The notes beneath the pieces were generated by a model, which worked only from the letters and a program-made list of their open reading frames with translations, was not told the origin of the DNA and did no database searches. A program made the translations under genes and the position numbers. A stretch of 64,000 bases of DNA, from positions 1,240,250 to 1,304,249 of the forward strand of contig RQTK01000001.1 of NCBI GenBank assembly GCA_003991915.1, read 5' to 3'. Positions 11,759 to 36,136 of this stretch are shown here, piece after piece; the first letter of the stretch is position 1, and each line of letters opens with the position of its first letter. The DNA is from Elysia chlorotica. Lineage: Eukaryota; Mollusca; Gastropoda; Plakobranchidae.

Positions 11759-12265
11759 TAGATATAGATCTAGTTCCTAAAGGCAAGCTCGAGGTGAAAA
11801 ATCAAGTTTTCGAGTTTGGGTACTTTTGACTTTTTCTCAATGGACTAGCCATTGCGATATTCGGGGTGAAAAATCAAGGTTATGAATTGTGTTGGGCGCT
11901 TTTCCCTTTTTCTCAATTGGCTAAGCATTAGAATAATTGTGTGTTGAAAAGTCAAGTGCTAAGTTCTCGAGCTGAGGCGCTTTTTATGTTTTTATTCTCT
12001 ATGGACTAACCATTGCGATATATGGAAGGTACAAACTAAAAAGTCACAGGTTGAGTTCGGGCGCTTTTGATTTTAACTTTTTCTTGATGGAATTAACCAT
12101 AGCAACGCTCATGATGAAAAGTGAAGTCCTCGAGTTTGACTACTTTTGACTTTTTATCCATCGACTAAAGAAATCATTAACATATTTTTTTGCGAAAAGT
12201 CAAGTGCTGGTTTCTGTTCCTGAGTTTGAGGGCTTTTGTATATGTTCTCCACGCACTAAAGCACT
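11722..12265 (+). repeat. Degenerate minisatellite, about 80-90 bp unit
   Basis: About seven diverged units begin near 11722, 11814, 11890, 11975, 12056, 12138 and 12222. Each has a GGGCGCTTTTGA-like core, TTTTTCTCAATGGACTAACC, then GAAAAGTCAAGT. The first unit contains the last dozen codons and the stop codon of the upstream gene; the rest would lie in its 3' UTR. Confidence 0.75.
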
Positions 12266-12379
12266 ACATTATTCCTGGTAAAGAGGCTGCGTCAAAGTCG
12301 CTTGTGACGTTTTTTTTTTTTAAATTATGTATAATCCATGATGAAATTAAGTATACATAATGATTTAGAAATCGCAATG

Positions 12380-12385
12380 AATAAA
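12380..12385 (+). terminator. Candidate polyadenylation signal
   Basis: AATAAA on the plus strand about 620 bases after the stop codon of the LamG/PAN gene, followed within about 80 bases by a T/G-rich stretch (GTGTTGAGTTTGTCGCC). Inferred from motif only. Confidence 0.4.
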
Positions 12386-12774
12386 GAGTTTGCAAGAAAT
12401 AAATGTAAATAAAACGTTTAAAAGGAGCGATTTACTAATAATTTTGTTTACGTGTTGAGTTTGTCGCCTTTTACTGTTAAGTATGACATATTTCGAAGAA
12501 TAATTATAGCATTCATTGTGTCGTGTAGAATTAGCAATACAAAGTCTTATGAAATGAGACTAGAGAACTGTTTTTGTTAGGAAAAACTGGAATGACAGAA
12601 ACAAGCTGTGTGGAATTAGAGGCAAAGTTTTCCTTACAGATTGCTCTAAGGACAGCTTAGCTTAAAAAAAAAAGAAACGTACACATACACAAAATGATTC
12701 TAGTTTGTACTGCTTAGAGTTTAAAGCTCGATGTATCAGGATTACGTTTTACTTGGTTTGCTTGTTTCTCATGG

Positions 12775-12925
12775 TCCCACTAGGCTACATCTTGCTCGGT
12801 GCCCAATACTAACGTCTGACCATTTTACGTGCTGCCACACAGAAACAGAACGGGGATAGATGTACCAGGCTTTCTATCTCAAATATCATGTTGGACCAAA
12901 ATCGACCCACTTGTAGGTCACAAGG
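12775..12925 (-). mobile_element. SINE fragment
   Basis: Degraded partial copy of the family body on the minus strand (reverse complement of AATACTAACGTCTGACCATT and GTGCTGCCACACAGAAACAG). It lacks a tRNA-like head and abuts a fuller copy in the same orientation. Confidence 0.55.
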
Positions 12926-12937
12926 CTGTAGTTGTAG

Positions 12938-13174
12938 TTGAGTTGGCTTAAAGTCCCACAACAGCATTATATAGGCTATATTGTAGACGGGCCCCAAGAC
13001 GGACGTCTGACAATTTTATGTGCTGTCACAGGGTGGGGATACCATGGCTCCTGTCTCAGTCGGCCACAGTATACTGACACCGACACAACCAGTAGGGAAC
13101 GCAACAGCCTGGATTCGAACTCTGGACCTTTTGCGTCGAAAGCCGATATTCTACCCCTGGACCACCGCGCCCCC
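12938..13174 (-). mobile_element. tRNA-derived SINE, near full length (head type 1)
   Basis: On the minus strand: head GGGGCGCGGTGGTCCAGGGG with B box GAGTTCGAATCC. The body follows (CAGTATACTGTGGCCGACTG, then ACAGCACATAAAATTGTCAG). The tail is CAATATAGCCTATATAATGC and then GACTTTAAGCCAACTCAAC. Good example of the family structure. Confidence 0.85.
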
Positions 13175-13469
13175 CTCATGAAATATTAATGAATATAAAA
13201 CAAAAAACAAAATAACAACAGCAACCAAAAATACACATGCACAAGGATTTGTAATCTGAAACAGGATACATGTATTGCAAAAATACATAAAAAATTATGC
13301 ATTTAGAATGTTGTAATTAGGCAATTAAATACATTCCAATCCGTCATAATTATAAGATACTCAAGGAAATTACCATACTAAATGGAAAACAAAACATTGT
13401 CCTTTGACACGATAATTTCAACAAACTTAAGATTTCATCTCTGCTAAGTTTTAAAGGTAGAGCACATAT

Positions 13470-13489
13470 CAAGTAACAACAGCAACAGC

Positions 13490-13531
<42 letters not shown>

Positions 13532-13661
13532 AACAACAACAACAACAACAACAACAGCAACAAAAACAACAACAACATCAACAACAACGACAACAGCAAA
13601 AATGATAAAATAAATAATGATAATAACATTAATAATGATGATGATGATGATGATGATGATG

Positions 13662-13748
<87 letters not shown>
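13470..13748. repeat. (CAA)n, (GAT)n and (ACT)n compound microsatellite
   Basis: CAA units at about 13470-13600, GAT units at about 13633-13660, then an ACT array from 13661 that runs into the assembly gap. Confidence 0.95.
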
Positions 13749-14073
13749 NNNNNNNNNNNNNNNNNNNNNNNNNNNNNNNNNNNNNNNNNNNNNNNNNNNN
13801 NNNNNNNNNNNNNNNNNNNNNNNNNNNNNNNNNNNNNNNNNNNNNNNNNNNNNNNNNNNNNNNNNNNNNNNNNNNNNNNNNNNNNNNNNNNNNNNNNNNN
13901 NNNNNNNNNNNNNNNNNNNNNNNNNNNNNNNNNNNNNNNNNNNNNNNNNNNNNNNNNNNNNNNNNNNNNNNNNNNNNNNNNNNNNNNNNNNNNNNNNNNN
14001 NNNNNNNNNNNNNNNNNNNNNNNNNNNNNNNNNNNNNNNNNNNNNNNNNNNNNNNNNNNNNNNNNNNNNNNNN
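13749..14073. other. Assembly gap (325 N)
   Basis: A run of undetermined bases bounded by an ACT array on the left and an AAG array on the right. The true length and content are unknown; continuous translations across it are meaningless. Confidence 1.
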
Positions 14074-14234
14074 AAGAAGAAGAAGAAGAAGAAGAAGAAG
14101 AAGAAGAAGAAGAAGAAGAAGAAGAAGAAGAAGAAGAAGAAGAAGAAGAAGAAGAAGAAGAAGAAGAAGAAGAAGAAGAAGAAGAAGAAGAAGAAGAAGA
14201 AGAAGAAGAAGAAGAAGAAGAAGAAGAAGAAGAA
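14074..14234. repeat. (AAG)n microsatellite
   Basis: About 53 AAG triplets directly after the gap. Confidence 0.97.
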
Positions 14235-15038
14235 TGGAAATGATCATATTATGATAAGTGGCATTTGATTTGCGCATATATATTCAAATATTCAAAGATA
14301 TTGCAATTCTATACGCGTCATTAAATTTACATAAACATGAATGTACAATGCACAACTAAAATTACAGCATCCAACACCCTGTCCAAAATAGAAATAAAAA
14401 TTCTAGAAATATAAGTATCTCTAAAATGCCTATTCTGGTTTCCATTTTCAAAAGACAGAGGTGTACTTTACTGTGTTAGACGAATAAGAGCGTCAGAGAC
14501 AAGACACAGCGTGAGTAAGGGAGTGAGTCACATCACTTTAATTCTAGACGGGTGTAGGTGAGTGCCGCGCCCGCCTCAGACATCCACCCCCTGCATTACT
14601 CCTGCAGCTGCAGTTGGCTAAATGTCAACTCCCATTAAGCTTCGAAGGAGAAGCAAGTGAATTGTAGATTTATGCGTTAGCGCGCAAGCGAACGTAACTG
14701 AACATGTTTTTGTGTAGGAGAGATTACAGTCAGGCAAAGCGATAAAATTTATTTGCGTAAAATTGAGTCATTTCTTTGATGTACTTAGTACATGTATGCT
14801 AATTAGCTTTCAGGGTGTTATGACTTTTCCGACTGTAATACGTAGAGTAATTTTTGGCCAACTCTTTAGAAAAGGTAGGTAGGATAAGTGGAGTCAAACA
14901 CAACAAAATTAAATCCATACATTCCGAGCAAGCTATGCCACACCTTCAAATTAAAAAGAAATACAGCAACACACTCCCATAACTTTTCTCACATGTGGTA
15001 AAAGGTACACAGGCTCTAAAAAGGGCACTTATTTATAC
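14235..15038. other. Non-coding stretch, nothing recognised
   Basis: Unique-looking AT-rich sequence with a somewhat GC-richer patch at about 14540-14640. No gene or known element was identified. Confidence 0.5.
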
Positions 15039-15475
15039 CGAGAAGCCCCGATAAGCCCCGAAAAGATCCAAGAAGACCCAAAAAGATCGAGAAAACTCGA
15101 AAAGATCCGAGAATATTAAAAAAAGACTGGGAAGACTAAAAAAGACCCGAGGTGACCCGTGGAGACCCGTAAACACACTCGAAATTATATCTAGGACAGA
15201 TGTTTATTTTTTGACCAATAAACATAGTACAATCAGAGGACACTTCAATACGGTGGGGTCCGATTCATGTGTTGTCCACGACCCCAGTACACCTGTGATG
15301 TCTTTTTGGCTGTGTAGCCCATAATTATCGATATGTTTGTGAAGAATAAATGAAAATAAATAATTAAACCACGTGTGTCTTTTTAGGTCATTCAGTGTCT
15401 TTTCGCGTCTTCCCGGCTCATTTCGGCTGTCTTTTCGGGTCTTCTCGTGTCTTTTTGGGTCTTTTCGGGTTTTCT
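15039..15475. repeat. Inverted pair of short minisatellites
   Basis: The left array (about 15039-15175) is made of roughly 10-bp units like CGAAAAGACC. The right array (about 15372-15475) holds the complementary unit (GGTCTTTTCG). About 195 bases of unique sequence lie between. The arrays can pair imperfectly as arms of a long stem-loop. Confidence 0.7.
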
Positions 15476-15767
15476 CGCTAAAAATAAGTATCGTCTGAAA
15501 CATAAGCTTGGACACCCGAAGCTGGTTCCCATTATCTCTAAAGCAGAAGGAAAGGGCGGTTCTCTTATTAATAATGCAGTTTCTCCCACCAATCAGACAA
15601 CGGTTAGAAGTGGTAAGAGGAAGGGTAAAAATCCCAACCCTCCAAAGAGTGGAAGATAATTAAGTTTCAGGCAGGCATCTAGGAGTCATTACACAGGTAT
15701 GGCGTGGTAAGAGCCGAAACAATAATGATGTACTAATGGGGATGGGCCATTCTTCACTGAAGACGTA

Positions 15768-15985
15768 GGAGCGAGTTAGCTTAAGCGGTAGAGCGATGGA
15801 CTTCTATTCGGGAGACACCCAGTTCGATCCCATGATATTATTTTGTCAGGTTTCATTTCTTTGTTGGATCAGTACCAGTATAATTTGACTGGCTCAGACA
15901 AAAGTCCTGAAATTTCCGCTCTGTCTCTGTGTGGCATCACGTTAAATTGTCAGACATTATTCCTGGGACCCGTCGCTTGATATAA
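15768..15985 (+). mobile_element. tRNA-derived SINE (head type 2)
   Basis: Head GGAGCGAGTTAGCTTAAGCG with GGTAGAGCGATGGACT and B-box CAGTTCGATCCC, then the family body (AGTATAATTTGACTGGCTCA, CGCTCTGTCTCTGTGTGGCA, AAATTGTCAGACATTATTCC). The head belongs to a different tRNA-like class from the copy at 12938-13174 while the body is shared. The 3' end is truncated. Confidence 0.75.
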
Positions 15986-17216
15986 TCCTTATTGAGAACC
16001 TAGATGACAATAAACTAAGGAAAAGCGAAACTTCTATGTCGATTTCATGGTCCATTTTGCTCTCGTCAACAGATGAAATGGGCATGTCCTCTGTTGCATT
16101 ACACTGAACAGAGAACCTCAAACTAGATCGTAATTTTTTAATATGCAAGGAATCCATTGATTCCAATAAATGATGAATCATGGTACTGGTTATTATACAG
16201 ATATGCGGGCAAATTATTTCGTTTACAAAACAAGATGCTTTGTAAGCTTCTTATGGCCGCGAAGGAATAAACAAAAATCATAAGTCTATAATAGGTCTAA
16301 ACCTGAGAGGTCCCAGTTATGTACGCTTAGGTCTAAACATAAGACGAGGCCAACAAAAAATAAACAAAATAAAGTAAAAATAAACTTCAGCGAAAATAAG
16401 TAATTTCTCCACAGGATGGTTATGGATAGACCGCTAGCCACCCACGGATTCGAGGACAAGTTCAACTGCAGGAGGACCCCATTATGTTTTGTTTTCTTTT
16501 ATTTTCACTGAAAATTCTTTTTCTATAATCCTTAAAAAATTAAGACTTCAAAGTGGAGTAAGGGTTAAAAATTTAAAAAAAAAAAAAAAGATTCAGAGTT
16601 ATTTTTAGATTTGTTTGCCGAACTTCTGACGCAATCTGCATATGAGGGTGAAAAACGTGGGTTCTTTATTTCTAAATATAGAAAAAAATAAAATAAAAAA
16701 GCAAGGATATTTATTACAATTATTATATTGCAGTATCCGGATTTATTAAATCCGCGTGTAAAAGAGCTTGGAATAAACAGAACGAGGGAATTTTGCTCGC
16801 ATCCGTCCACCCTTATCAACCGCCCGCTCACACACATGTAAGTTGAAATCAGTTTCTCACTCCACTTCGCTGTTATGATGCTATTCAAACGAATTGCATC
16901 CTAATCCGGCTTTTAACTGTCGTTAAAAATTCTTGCGATAACAGGGCCCATAGCGGATACGAAGACGATGGGTAAGAGAATCTTCATAGGCGTCCAATCA
17001 TAGCTCTATCCTAGACTTACGGAGCCAATGAGCGATCAGAAAACCCGATGCTTACGGGGTGTGATTTGGTCACCCCTTTTCGTCGCGTTGATCGCAACAT
17101 CTTTATTATGATGGCAACACAGATAACATCTGCTTCTCCGGCTTCCACACCCTTTTGACGGAAAAATGCGCGGAAACCACCGAGCATAGTTTATAACCGA
17201 CCCACGCAGAGGCAAG
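15986..17216. other. Upstream region, no gene recognised
   Basis: No supported coding sequence. The last few hundred bases (about 16920-17216) are more GC-rich and are the likely proximal promoter of the gene starting at 17468. Confidence 0.5.
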
Positions 17217-17226
17217 TATTTAAATA
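17217..17226 (+). promoter_or_regulatory. TATA box of the Cys-rich secreted protein gene
   Basis: TATTTAAATA lies about 250 bases before the ATG at 17468. A start site about 30 bases downstream, near GAACGAGAGCATTCGC, would give a 5' UTR of about 215 bases. Motif-based inference. Confidence 0.5.
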
Positions 17227-17467
17227 CGTCCACGCCGATTGAACGAGAGCATTCGCTGTATAAGATTTCTCAGGGAAACCTAGGAGACTGAATCAGATTT
17301 AAAGAGAGACTGTGTCGACAAAATCGAACGATAAAACGCTTAAACTCTTATGAGTAATTACTAATCAGTCTCAATAAATTGTGCGAGCTGTATCTATCAT
17401 AAAACTGTTGATATCTTTAAAACAAAAGATCACGTAATACGACTTACATATTTAAAGTAGCTACAAA

Positions 17468-24232
<6,765 letters not shown>

Positions 24233-24274
24233 AAGATACTGTAGCACATGTACACAATTATTGACAGGTTTGTT

Positions 24275-24525
24275 AGTGGGTGCCTTAACGAACGTGTTTG
24301 TATCTTCAGGAACTAGGCTTCATTACAGATGGGTCCCAAGACTAACATCTGACACATTTAATTGTTGCAGCACGAAGATAAAACGAAGATACAACTATGA
24401 TTTCCGTTTCCTTCTTTTACATAGTACTGACAGCGATCCAACCGATTTGATAAAATAATAATTTTCGGAAGATGAAATCAAATCTGGCACATCCGAATAG
24501 AAGCCTTGCGCTCTACCAAGTATCC
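24275..24525 (-). mobile_element. Degraded SINE copy
   Basis: Minus strand remnants: a head-like GGTAGAGCGCAAGGCTTCTA, body pieces (GATCGCTGTCAGTACTATGT) and AGATGTTAGTCTTGGGACCC near the tail. It begins just after the stop codon of the Cys-rich gene and could form part of its 3' UTR. Confidence 0.5.
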
Positions 24526-25206
24526 AAGTATCAATAATTTATTATTATTACCTCGTTTTAAGCATATTTCGACATCCAACGGGCAACACCTTTAGGTACA
24601 ATTCAATATTTGTACTGGGTAAGGAACAAATCGTTATTTTAGAACGGGCTCACTTTAATCAAAACCAGTAGCCAATCAGTTTTCGGCTCTATAGTATTGG
24701 TATTAGGCTACTATCTTAAAAGAAACGTGTATAGTTTAAGAAAAAAATATGTTCAAGTATTTGTTCATAAAAATGTTTTTACATCTATGAAAAATGAATT
24801 GAGGCTGTGGTTTACGGAAACAACGTTAAACTACATTTATTACTTAAGTTAATAATGTAATGTTAAGCTTCTTAATAATAGGGGATTTTTCATTCCGTTC
24901 ATTCATCTTCATAGTCACAGAAAAAGGAGGAGAAACAAGGGCATCCAAATCTGAGTTGAGACAGGGAAGGGCCCGATAGGGCAAAGTTTAAAAAAAAAAC
25001 ATAAAAACACCACTCAGTGAAACTGAAAGTCTGAGGAAGCAATTTTATAAGTAAAACTAAAACAGTAAAAGAGATATTGGTTTAAAAAAATCAAAACATG
25101 TAAAGTCGAAAACAAAATTTACCCTGGTATGTGCAAACGAAAATAATCATGTCATCTATACAATCTGACTTAACTGCGTCATTCCACATGAGGTTGGGAG
25201 AGAGAG

Positions 25207-25276
<70 letters not shown>

Positions 25277-27274
25277 TTTTGGAAGAAAATTGAATTTCAA
25301 ATAAAACTTACTGAACTCTCAAGCTTTCATTATTTATTTAAAATCTAATGAATTTTTTAAAGATATAAACAAAATATTGTTTGCCACCCCCAAAATAATC
25401 CTACTACATGTATACGTTCCTTCGCTGTGGCAAGGTTTTGCCTGTTCTTTTTTCCATTTTGCATTTTTTTTTCCATAAAATGGTTTACTTTAATTACTCA
25501 AAATATTATGTTGAAAATATTAATTTTACTCTATGAAATAAACGTATTCAATCAAACCATGCCTACGAATGTTTTGTCATTCATTCATTTATTTATAGAT
25601 GTCACCAATTTTAATTTTTTTTTCTTTTAAGTACTACTAGAGAAAAGTTTGTTTAATTTATGTTGTCTTGCAGCATTGGTGAAAACTAAAATTTAACATA
25701 GTAATTACTATGGTATAATCATTAACACTGTGGAATTATAGGTTAAACTTTAAGGATGCTGTTGTCCTCAACATTATTATGCCAAACTTATGTTCCTTTC
25801 ACAGATCTTAAAAAAAGGTCCAAAATAAAATAAAGTAATGAAATCTGAAGGTGAAAAATTTATGGTGATGAACTCTCTGTGAAAAATTTGAATGCAAGAA
25901 CAAATAAAAAGGACAAAATTTAATGACAAATGTAGAGGTTGGTCTATATTGGGTGAAGGTTTTATTTATGAGCTATTTACAGAACATTGAAACACAAAAG
26001 TGTTTTTAAGTGCATAAAAGTGCAATTACAAAAAAAAAAAAAATACACTTCAAGACTCAATTTGACTACCTTTCTTGCAAATAATCAATCCATACTCATA
26101 ACACTTCTCATTTGCATGATGCCCTACAAAACACTTGTGCAAACACATATTCCAATCAGGCTCATCACTCCCCATTTTGAAACCAAAAATATAAAATCTT
26201 AGATCTTTTATAAATTTTCGTAAATACACCTAAGAAAAGGTGGGCATATGTTTGATTTGTTAGTCTCCTAATGTCTAACACCAACAATTAGACTATACAT
26301 CATAATCACTGACACAACACGCACATAGAATAGGCCTTGAACTCAAAATTCAAAAACAGAAAGATAATTCAACGAATTGACCACAGTTAAGGAATTTTTG
26401 CACGACATGGGTAATTTTCAACCTTATTTGCCTTCAATGTAAACTAATCTAACTGCCAAAAAGTTCAATTTTGCTCACTTTGAGTGTTACCCGGTACATT
26501 TACAAAATACAAAAAAAAAGTTGTGTCTACTTTTGTGACTTTGTTTTCTATTTCTTGAATCAAATAGTGCAAAAAGGTAAAGAGGGTCACTAGCTTTAGT
26601 TAGAAGACAAGTGACTCATCATATAATCTGAAAATACAGTGATATTACTTATCTCTCCCATACACACTCCAGAAAAGGCATACTGGAAACCGATTATACA
26701 TAGATATGATCTTAATTAAAATGCAACTTAGTTGTATTCACACCATTGATTTTATGATGGTTGTTATAAATTCTGCACTTTAAAAAAAATTGATACATAT
26801 AATCATATATAGCTGCAAGGAAAATATGTTGATTTTAAAAGTTCTGCAAATGAAAATGATGACAATTTATAATGTCTGTCTATACATTTACATATAAAAC
26901 AATTCTTTTCAAATAACAGTAAAGAAGAACACAAGCACATGGACAGTCACTCCCCATAAAATGTTGTGCTTGTTAATTGAAAAAAAAAATATATATAATT
27001 CATGTAGAAGCTAAGATAAAATGGAAGAATGAATCAAGTACTTAATATTATTTTAAAACAAAAGCTAGTCCTCTCTTTTCTAGTTCTCAATTGCCTTTTA
27101 AACTGGTATCAAATTACAGAATCCCTCAACAAATGAATTACTGCAACCAAAAGATTTTGAATCTATAATATAATGAAACAAACTTTTGAACAACTCAGGT
27201 ACCTATTTGTAAGCCTTAGAACAGTTTGACCATGATTCAGTGTTTTTATTTCATTTGTTTCTTGTATCATGTAG
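24526..27274. other. AT-rich intergenic DNA between convergent genes
   Basis: No supported gene. This separates the plus-strand Cys-rich gene from the 3' end of OSGEP on the minus strand. It contains an AG microsatellite at 25198-25273 and A/T runs. Confidence 0.55.
25198..25273. repeat. (AG)n microsatellite
   Basis: Nearly pure AG run. Confidence 0.95.
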
Positions 27275-27445
27275 TTGTAGCTGAGTTGATTAAACGTCCA
27301 ACATCCAATTGTGGACAGGCCCCAAGACTTATGTCTGACAATTTTTTGTGCTGTCACACAGGAAACAGACCAGGATTCTGTCTCAGATTGTCACATTTAA
27401 CTGACACAAATCCAACCAGGAGGGGGGCGAAATCATCGGTTGGGT
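27275..27445 (-). mobile_element. SINE lacking its tRNA head
   Basis: Body and tail of the family on the minus strand (reverse complement of GACTTATGTCTGACAATTTT, GTCACATTTAACTGACACAA and GTAGCTGAGTTGATTAAACG). The 5' head is missing, as in a 5'-truncated retrotransposition product. It lies about 600 bases beyond the OSGEP stop codon. Confidence 0.75.
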
Positions 27446-28059
27446 CGACTTTAGTTTAATGTAATCGACTTCTTATATCATGTCAGCCATGATGCAAGAA
27501 CTTTTTTCTGTTAACACTAAACATACATCCACTGTAAAATAAAATAAAAAAAAGTAACATTGACAAAAACTAGTTTATCATTAATTTGCAAGTTTGAACA
27601 ACTCTGTCACATAGTATATGCAGCTCTTGTCAAATATCCCATAAGTTCACAAGTATCTTTTTAGCCACTAACAAAAATCACATAAACATCCTCAGCTATA
27701 GATTCATACTCATGTATTTCAATAATTCAACTTTCAAAGCACACATTAAGCTTTTGTTTATGAGACCATAACAAATGAGGGCATTCAAATTTGCATTTGA
27801 TACTTTTTTGCTGAATTAGTTTGAAGCAATCCTAGAGATTCAAGTTATTGTAAACTGGATGAGGAAAAAGAACTAAATGAACCCAACCAAAAACTATCTT
27901 TTGAGTTGTCTTCCAGTTAGCAAGGCATAGTTTCACTCCACTAGGAAAATGTTGAGTCAGAACCAAGAGATCTTTAATAAGTGTGAAAGATCCAGCTAAA
28001 AATCTTGTTTTCCTGCCAGACCAGGATATGGTTGTCTATACAAACACAGTTCTCCTCAG
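27446..28059 (-). other. Probable OSGEP 3' UTR region
   Basis: No coding signal. Minus-strand polyadenylation-like hexamers occur as ATTAAA (27455-27460) and AATAAA (27245-27250), which would give a 3' UTR of about 600-820 bases. Inference from motifs and position only. Confidence 0.35.
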
Positions 28060-33972
<5,913 letters not shown>

Positions 33973-34335
33973 TATGGCTGTCTCTGAGAAAAAAAAGTTA
34001 AATAAAAACTGAAATTTTTTTATTTAACTTCAAGTTGAACTTGGTTGAAAGATTTTGTCACCTGGAGCTGTATTCAATAATAATTCATGAGAGGTAGTAA
34101 ACTATGTGAAAAAACTGACATATTTCGTACTCAATTTTTTTCTGATGACTAAGCTGGTATTCTTGGAATGACTTGCTACGTCCAAAAAAAAGGACGGAAA
34201 GTGTAATATGTATAATTAATCTGCTTTCCTGTGAGCACTAGCAGTTGAATTACGTTTTCAAAATCTACAACTAAATCTTGATATATACTCTGGGTTCAGA
34301 GCAGGATCTCTGGCCTGCATTTTAAATCTAAGCTT

Positions 34336-34497
34336 CCAACCTGCTAACAAGATCTGAATCTTCAATATCAATGTCAAGTTGGTCTTAATATATCTAGTAT
34401 ATGAATAAAAAATGTGGCGCGTGGCGAAGACCAACACCCATAAACTGAAAACATTAATCAACAGATGCCTCAGAAACATCCTCAACAGGTCTAATGC
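34336..34497 (+). mobile_element. LINE fragment (RT C-terminal end), decayed
   Basis: Plus strand, same family block as at 19495-19720: IFNINVKLVL, then after stops AKTNTHKLKTLINRCLRNIL. It contains several stops and is short. It lies upstream of OSGEP, antisense to it. Confidence 0.6.
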
Positions 34498-34674
34498 CTT
34501 TTCAGTTGGTATGATCAAATTTTAACTCACATTTGAATATCAGTAACAAAAAAAAAAATATATCAGCAGTCAAGTGGCTAGAAGTTAAAAATCTAGATCT
34601 GTCACAGATCTAGCCCTTAGGTATAAATCTAGATCTAGATTCTAGTTCTATACTTTAAAAAAAAAAACAGATCT

Positions 34675-35075
34675 AGATCTAGGCACTCCTTGAGTTTTGT
34701 GGTTCCTCGCCTGTGGGCGATCAAATGGGTGGGCGGGCGGAATTTGATTATAAATTAAAATTGAATAAAATAACTGCCAGCTGTAGCCTACACCCTGTCT
34801 ATTTGTTGTTATTTTTTTTTATTGTATTGGCATGATTTGTTTAATTCAAAAAGATAGGGAGCAGCTTGATTGTTTATTTGAACACAGGCATAATGCAGGC
34901 GTGAAAGGGGGGTGGGGACAAACATACACACACATAAAATTGATATGTTATTGTTAAGCAATTGAAGCTCTATCTCTGTCTGTCTCTCTTTCTCTCTCTC
35001 CACAGGTTGGTTGACTTCGATGTAATCCAATCCTACCCAAATAGGGACCACAAAACAAGGAGTGCTTAGATCTAG
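34675..35075. mobile_element. MITE-like element with about 31-bp terminal inverted repeats
   Basis: The left end (about 34675-34706) contains CTAGATCTAGGCACTCCTTG and GTTTTGTGGTTCC. The right end (35044-35075) is its inverted match (CTAGATCTAAGCACTCCTTG on the minus strand), with one 2-base indel and few mismatches. The interior of about 340 bases has no coding capacity. Target-site duplication is unclear because AGATCTAG motifs surround both ends. A plain inverted duplication is the alternative. Confidence 0.5.
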
Positions 35076-35444
35076 GAATCTAGATCTACACGATTACAAC
35101 AAAATATAGATTCTACGGGCCAAAAATATAATCTCACCAGAAGCCCAGCTTGGAGTAGTAGCAGTCACGTTAGTGTGGTACTACCGATCTAGAAATCTAT
35201 ATCGAGAGCTGTTAGTGTTAGTGTGTTATTTATAAGGAGTTCTGAGGCCTGAAGACTCTCCAACTGTGAGTGTCTGTGACTCCTGTGAGCCTGTGTGCTA
35301 ATGCTAAATCAGCTCATCCACTAGCCTCAGTAGAATCTAGTTCTACTTTTGATTCATGATTTAAGCGAGAGTTTTCTCCCCCTTGGCCATAGCATGCTCT
35401 CTGTGGCTGGCATGACTGTTTCGCTGCTAGATTTCAGCGTATGC

Positions 35445-35628
35445 ACTTAACATTTAGCGGACGAATCCCAAGACTAATGTCTGAAAATTTTAGGTGCTGT
35501 AACACAGACCTGGAATACTATGACTCCTGTCTCAACCGGTCACAAGGGGATGAAATAGCCAGAGCTGTACTCGAACTACGGAGTTCCTGTGTCGGAATCC
35601 AATGTTACACCCCAGAGCTACTAGCACC
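35445..35628 (-). mobile_element. tRNA-derived SINE (head type 1), head toward TAC array
   Basis: Minus strand: head TCTGGGGTGTAACATTGGAT with AGTTCGAGTACAGC, then body (GACCGGTTGAGACAGGAGTC) and AGACATTAGTCTTGGGATTC; the end of the tail is missing. Its 5' end abuts the TAC microsatellite. Confidence 0.75.
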
Positions 35629-35644
35629 ACCACCATCAAGACCA

Positions 35645-35786
<142 letters not shown>

Positions 35787-35799
35787 CATTTCTACTACT

Positions 35800-36073
35800 C
35801 GGGGGCGCGGTAGTCCCGGGGTAGGCCTACAACATCGGCTTTCGACGCTGGAGGTCCTTGGTTCGAACCGCTATGGCGGCTTTGTGATCTAATGGTTACT
35901 GGTTCGATCGGTTTTAGTATATATACATGTATGTACATGTATTATGTGACCGGCTGAGACAGAGTCATGGTATCCCCGCGCTGTTTCGGTGTGGCAGCAC
36001 GTAAATTTGTCAGAGATTCTTCACGAGGTCCGTCCTACAAAGTGAAGATGTTGGACGCTAAGCAACAACACTT
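35800..36073 (+). mobile_element. tRNA-derived SINE, near full length (head type 1)
   Basis: Head GGGGGCGCGGTAGTCCCGGG with ATCGGCTTTCGACGC and B box TTGGTTCGAACCGC; body ATGTGACCGGCTGAGACAGA and GCGCTGTTTCGGTGTGGCAG; tail GAAGATGTTGGACGCTAAGC AACAAC. An extra tRNA-like stretch (GTGATCTAATGGTTACTGGTTCGATC) lies between head and body. Plus orientation. Confidence 0.85.
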
Positions 36074-36074
36074 A

Positions 36075-36075
36075 C

Positions 36076-36136
<61 letters not shown>
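36075..36136. repeat. (TAC)n microsatellite at SINE 3' end
   Basis: TAC triplets directly follow the SINE tail, suggesting growth from the 3' end or insertion into a pre-existing array. Confidence 0.95.

Noticed and set aside
13444-14277. 277-residue minus frame
   Set aside because: It spans the N gap and is made of triplet repeats on both sides.
15447-15659. 70-residue frame ending in a Lys/Pro-rich tail
   Set aside because: Its first part is the inverted minisatellite and no supporting exon or homologue was recognised.
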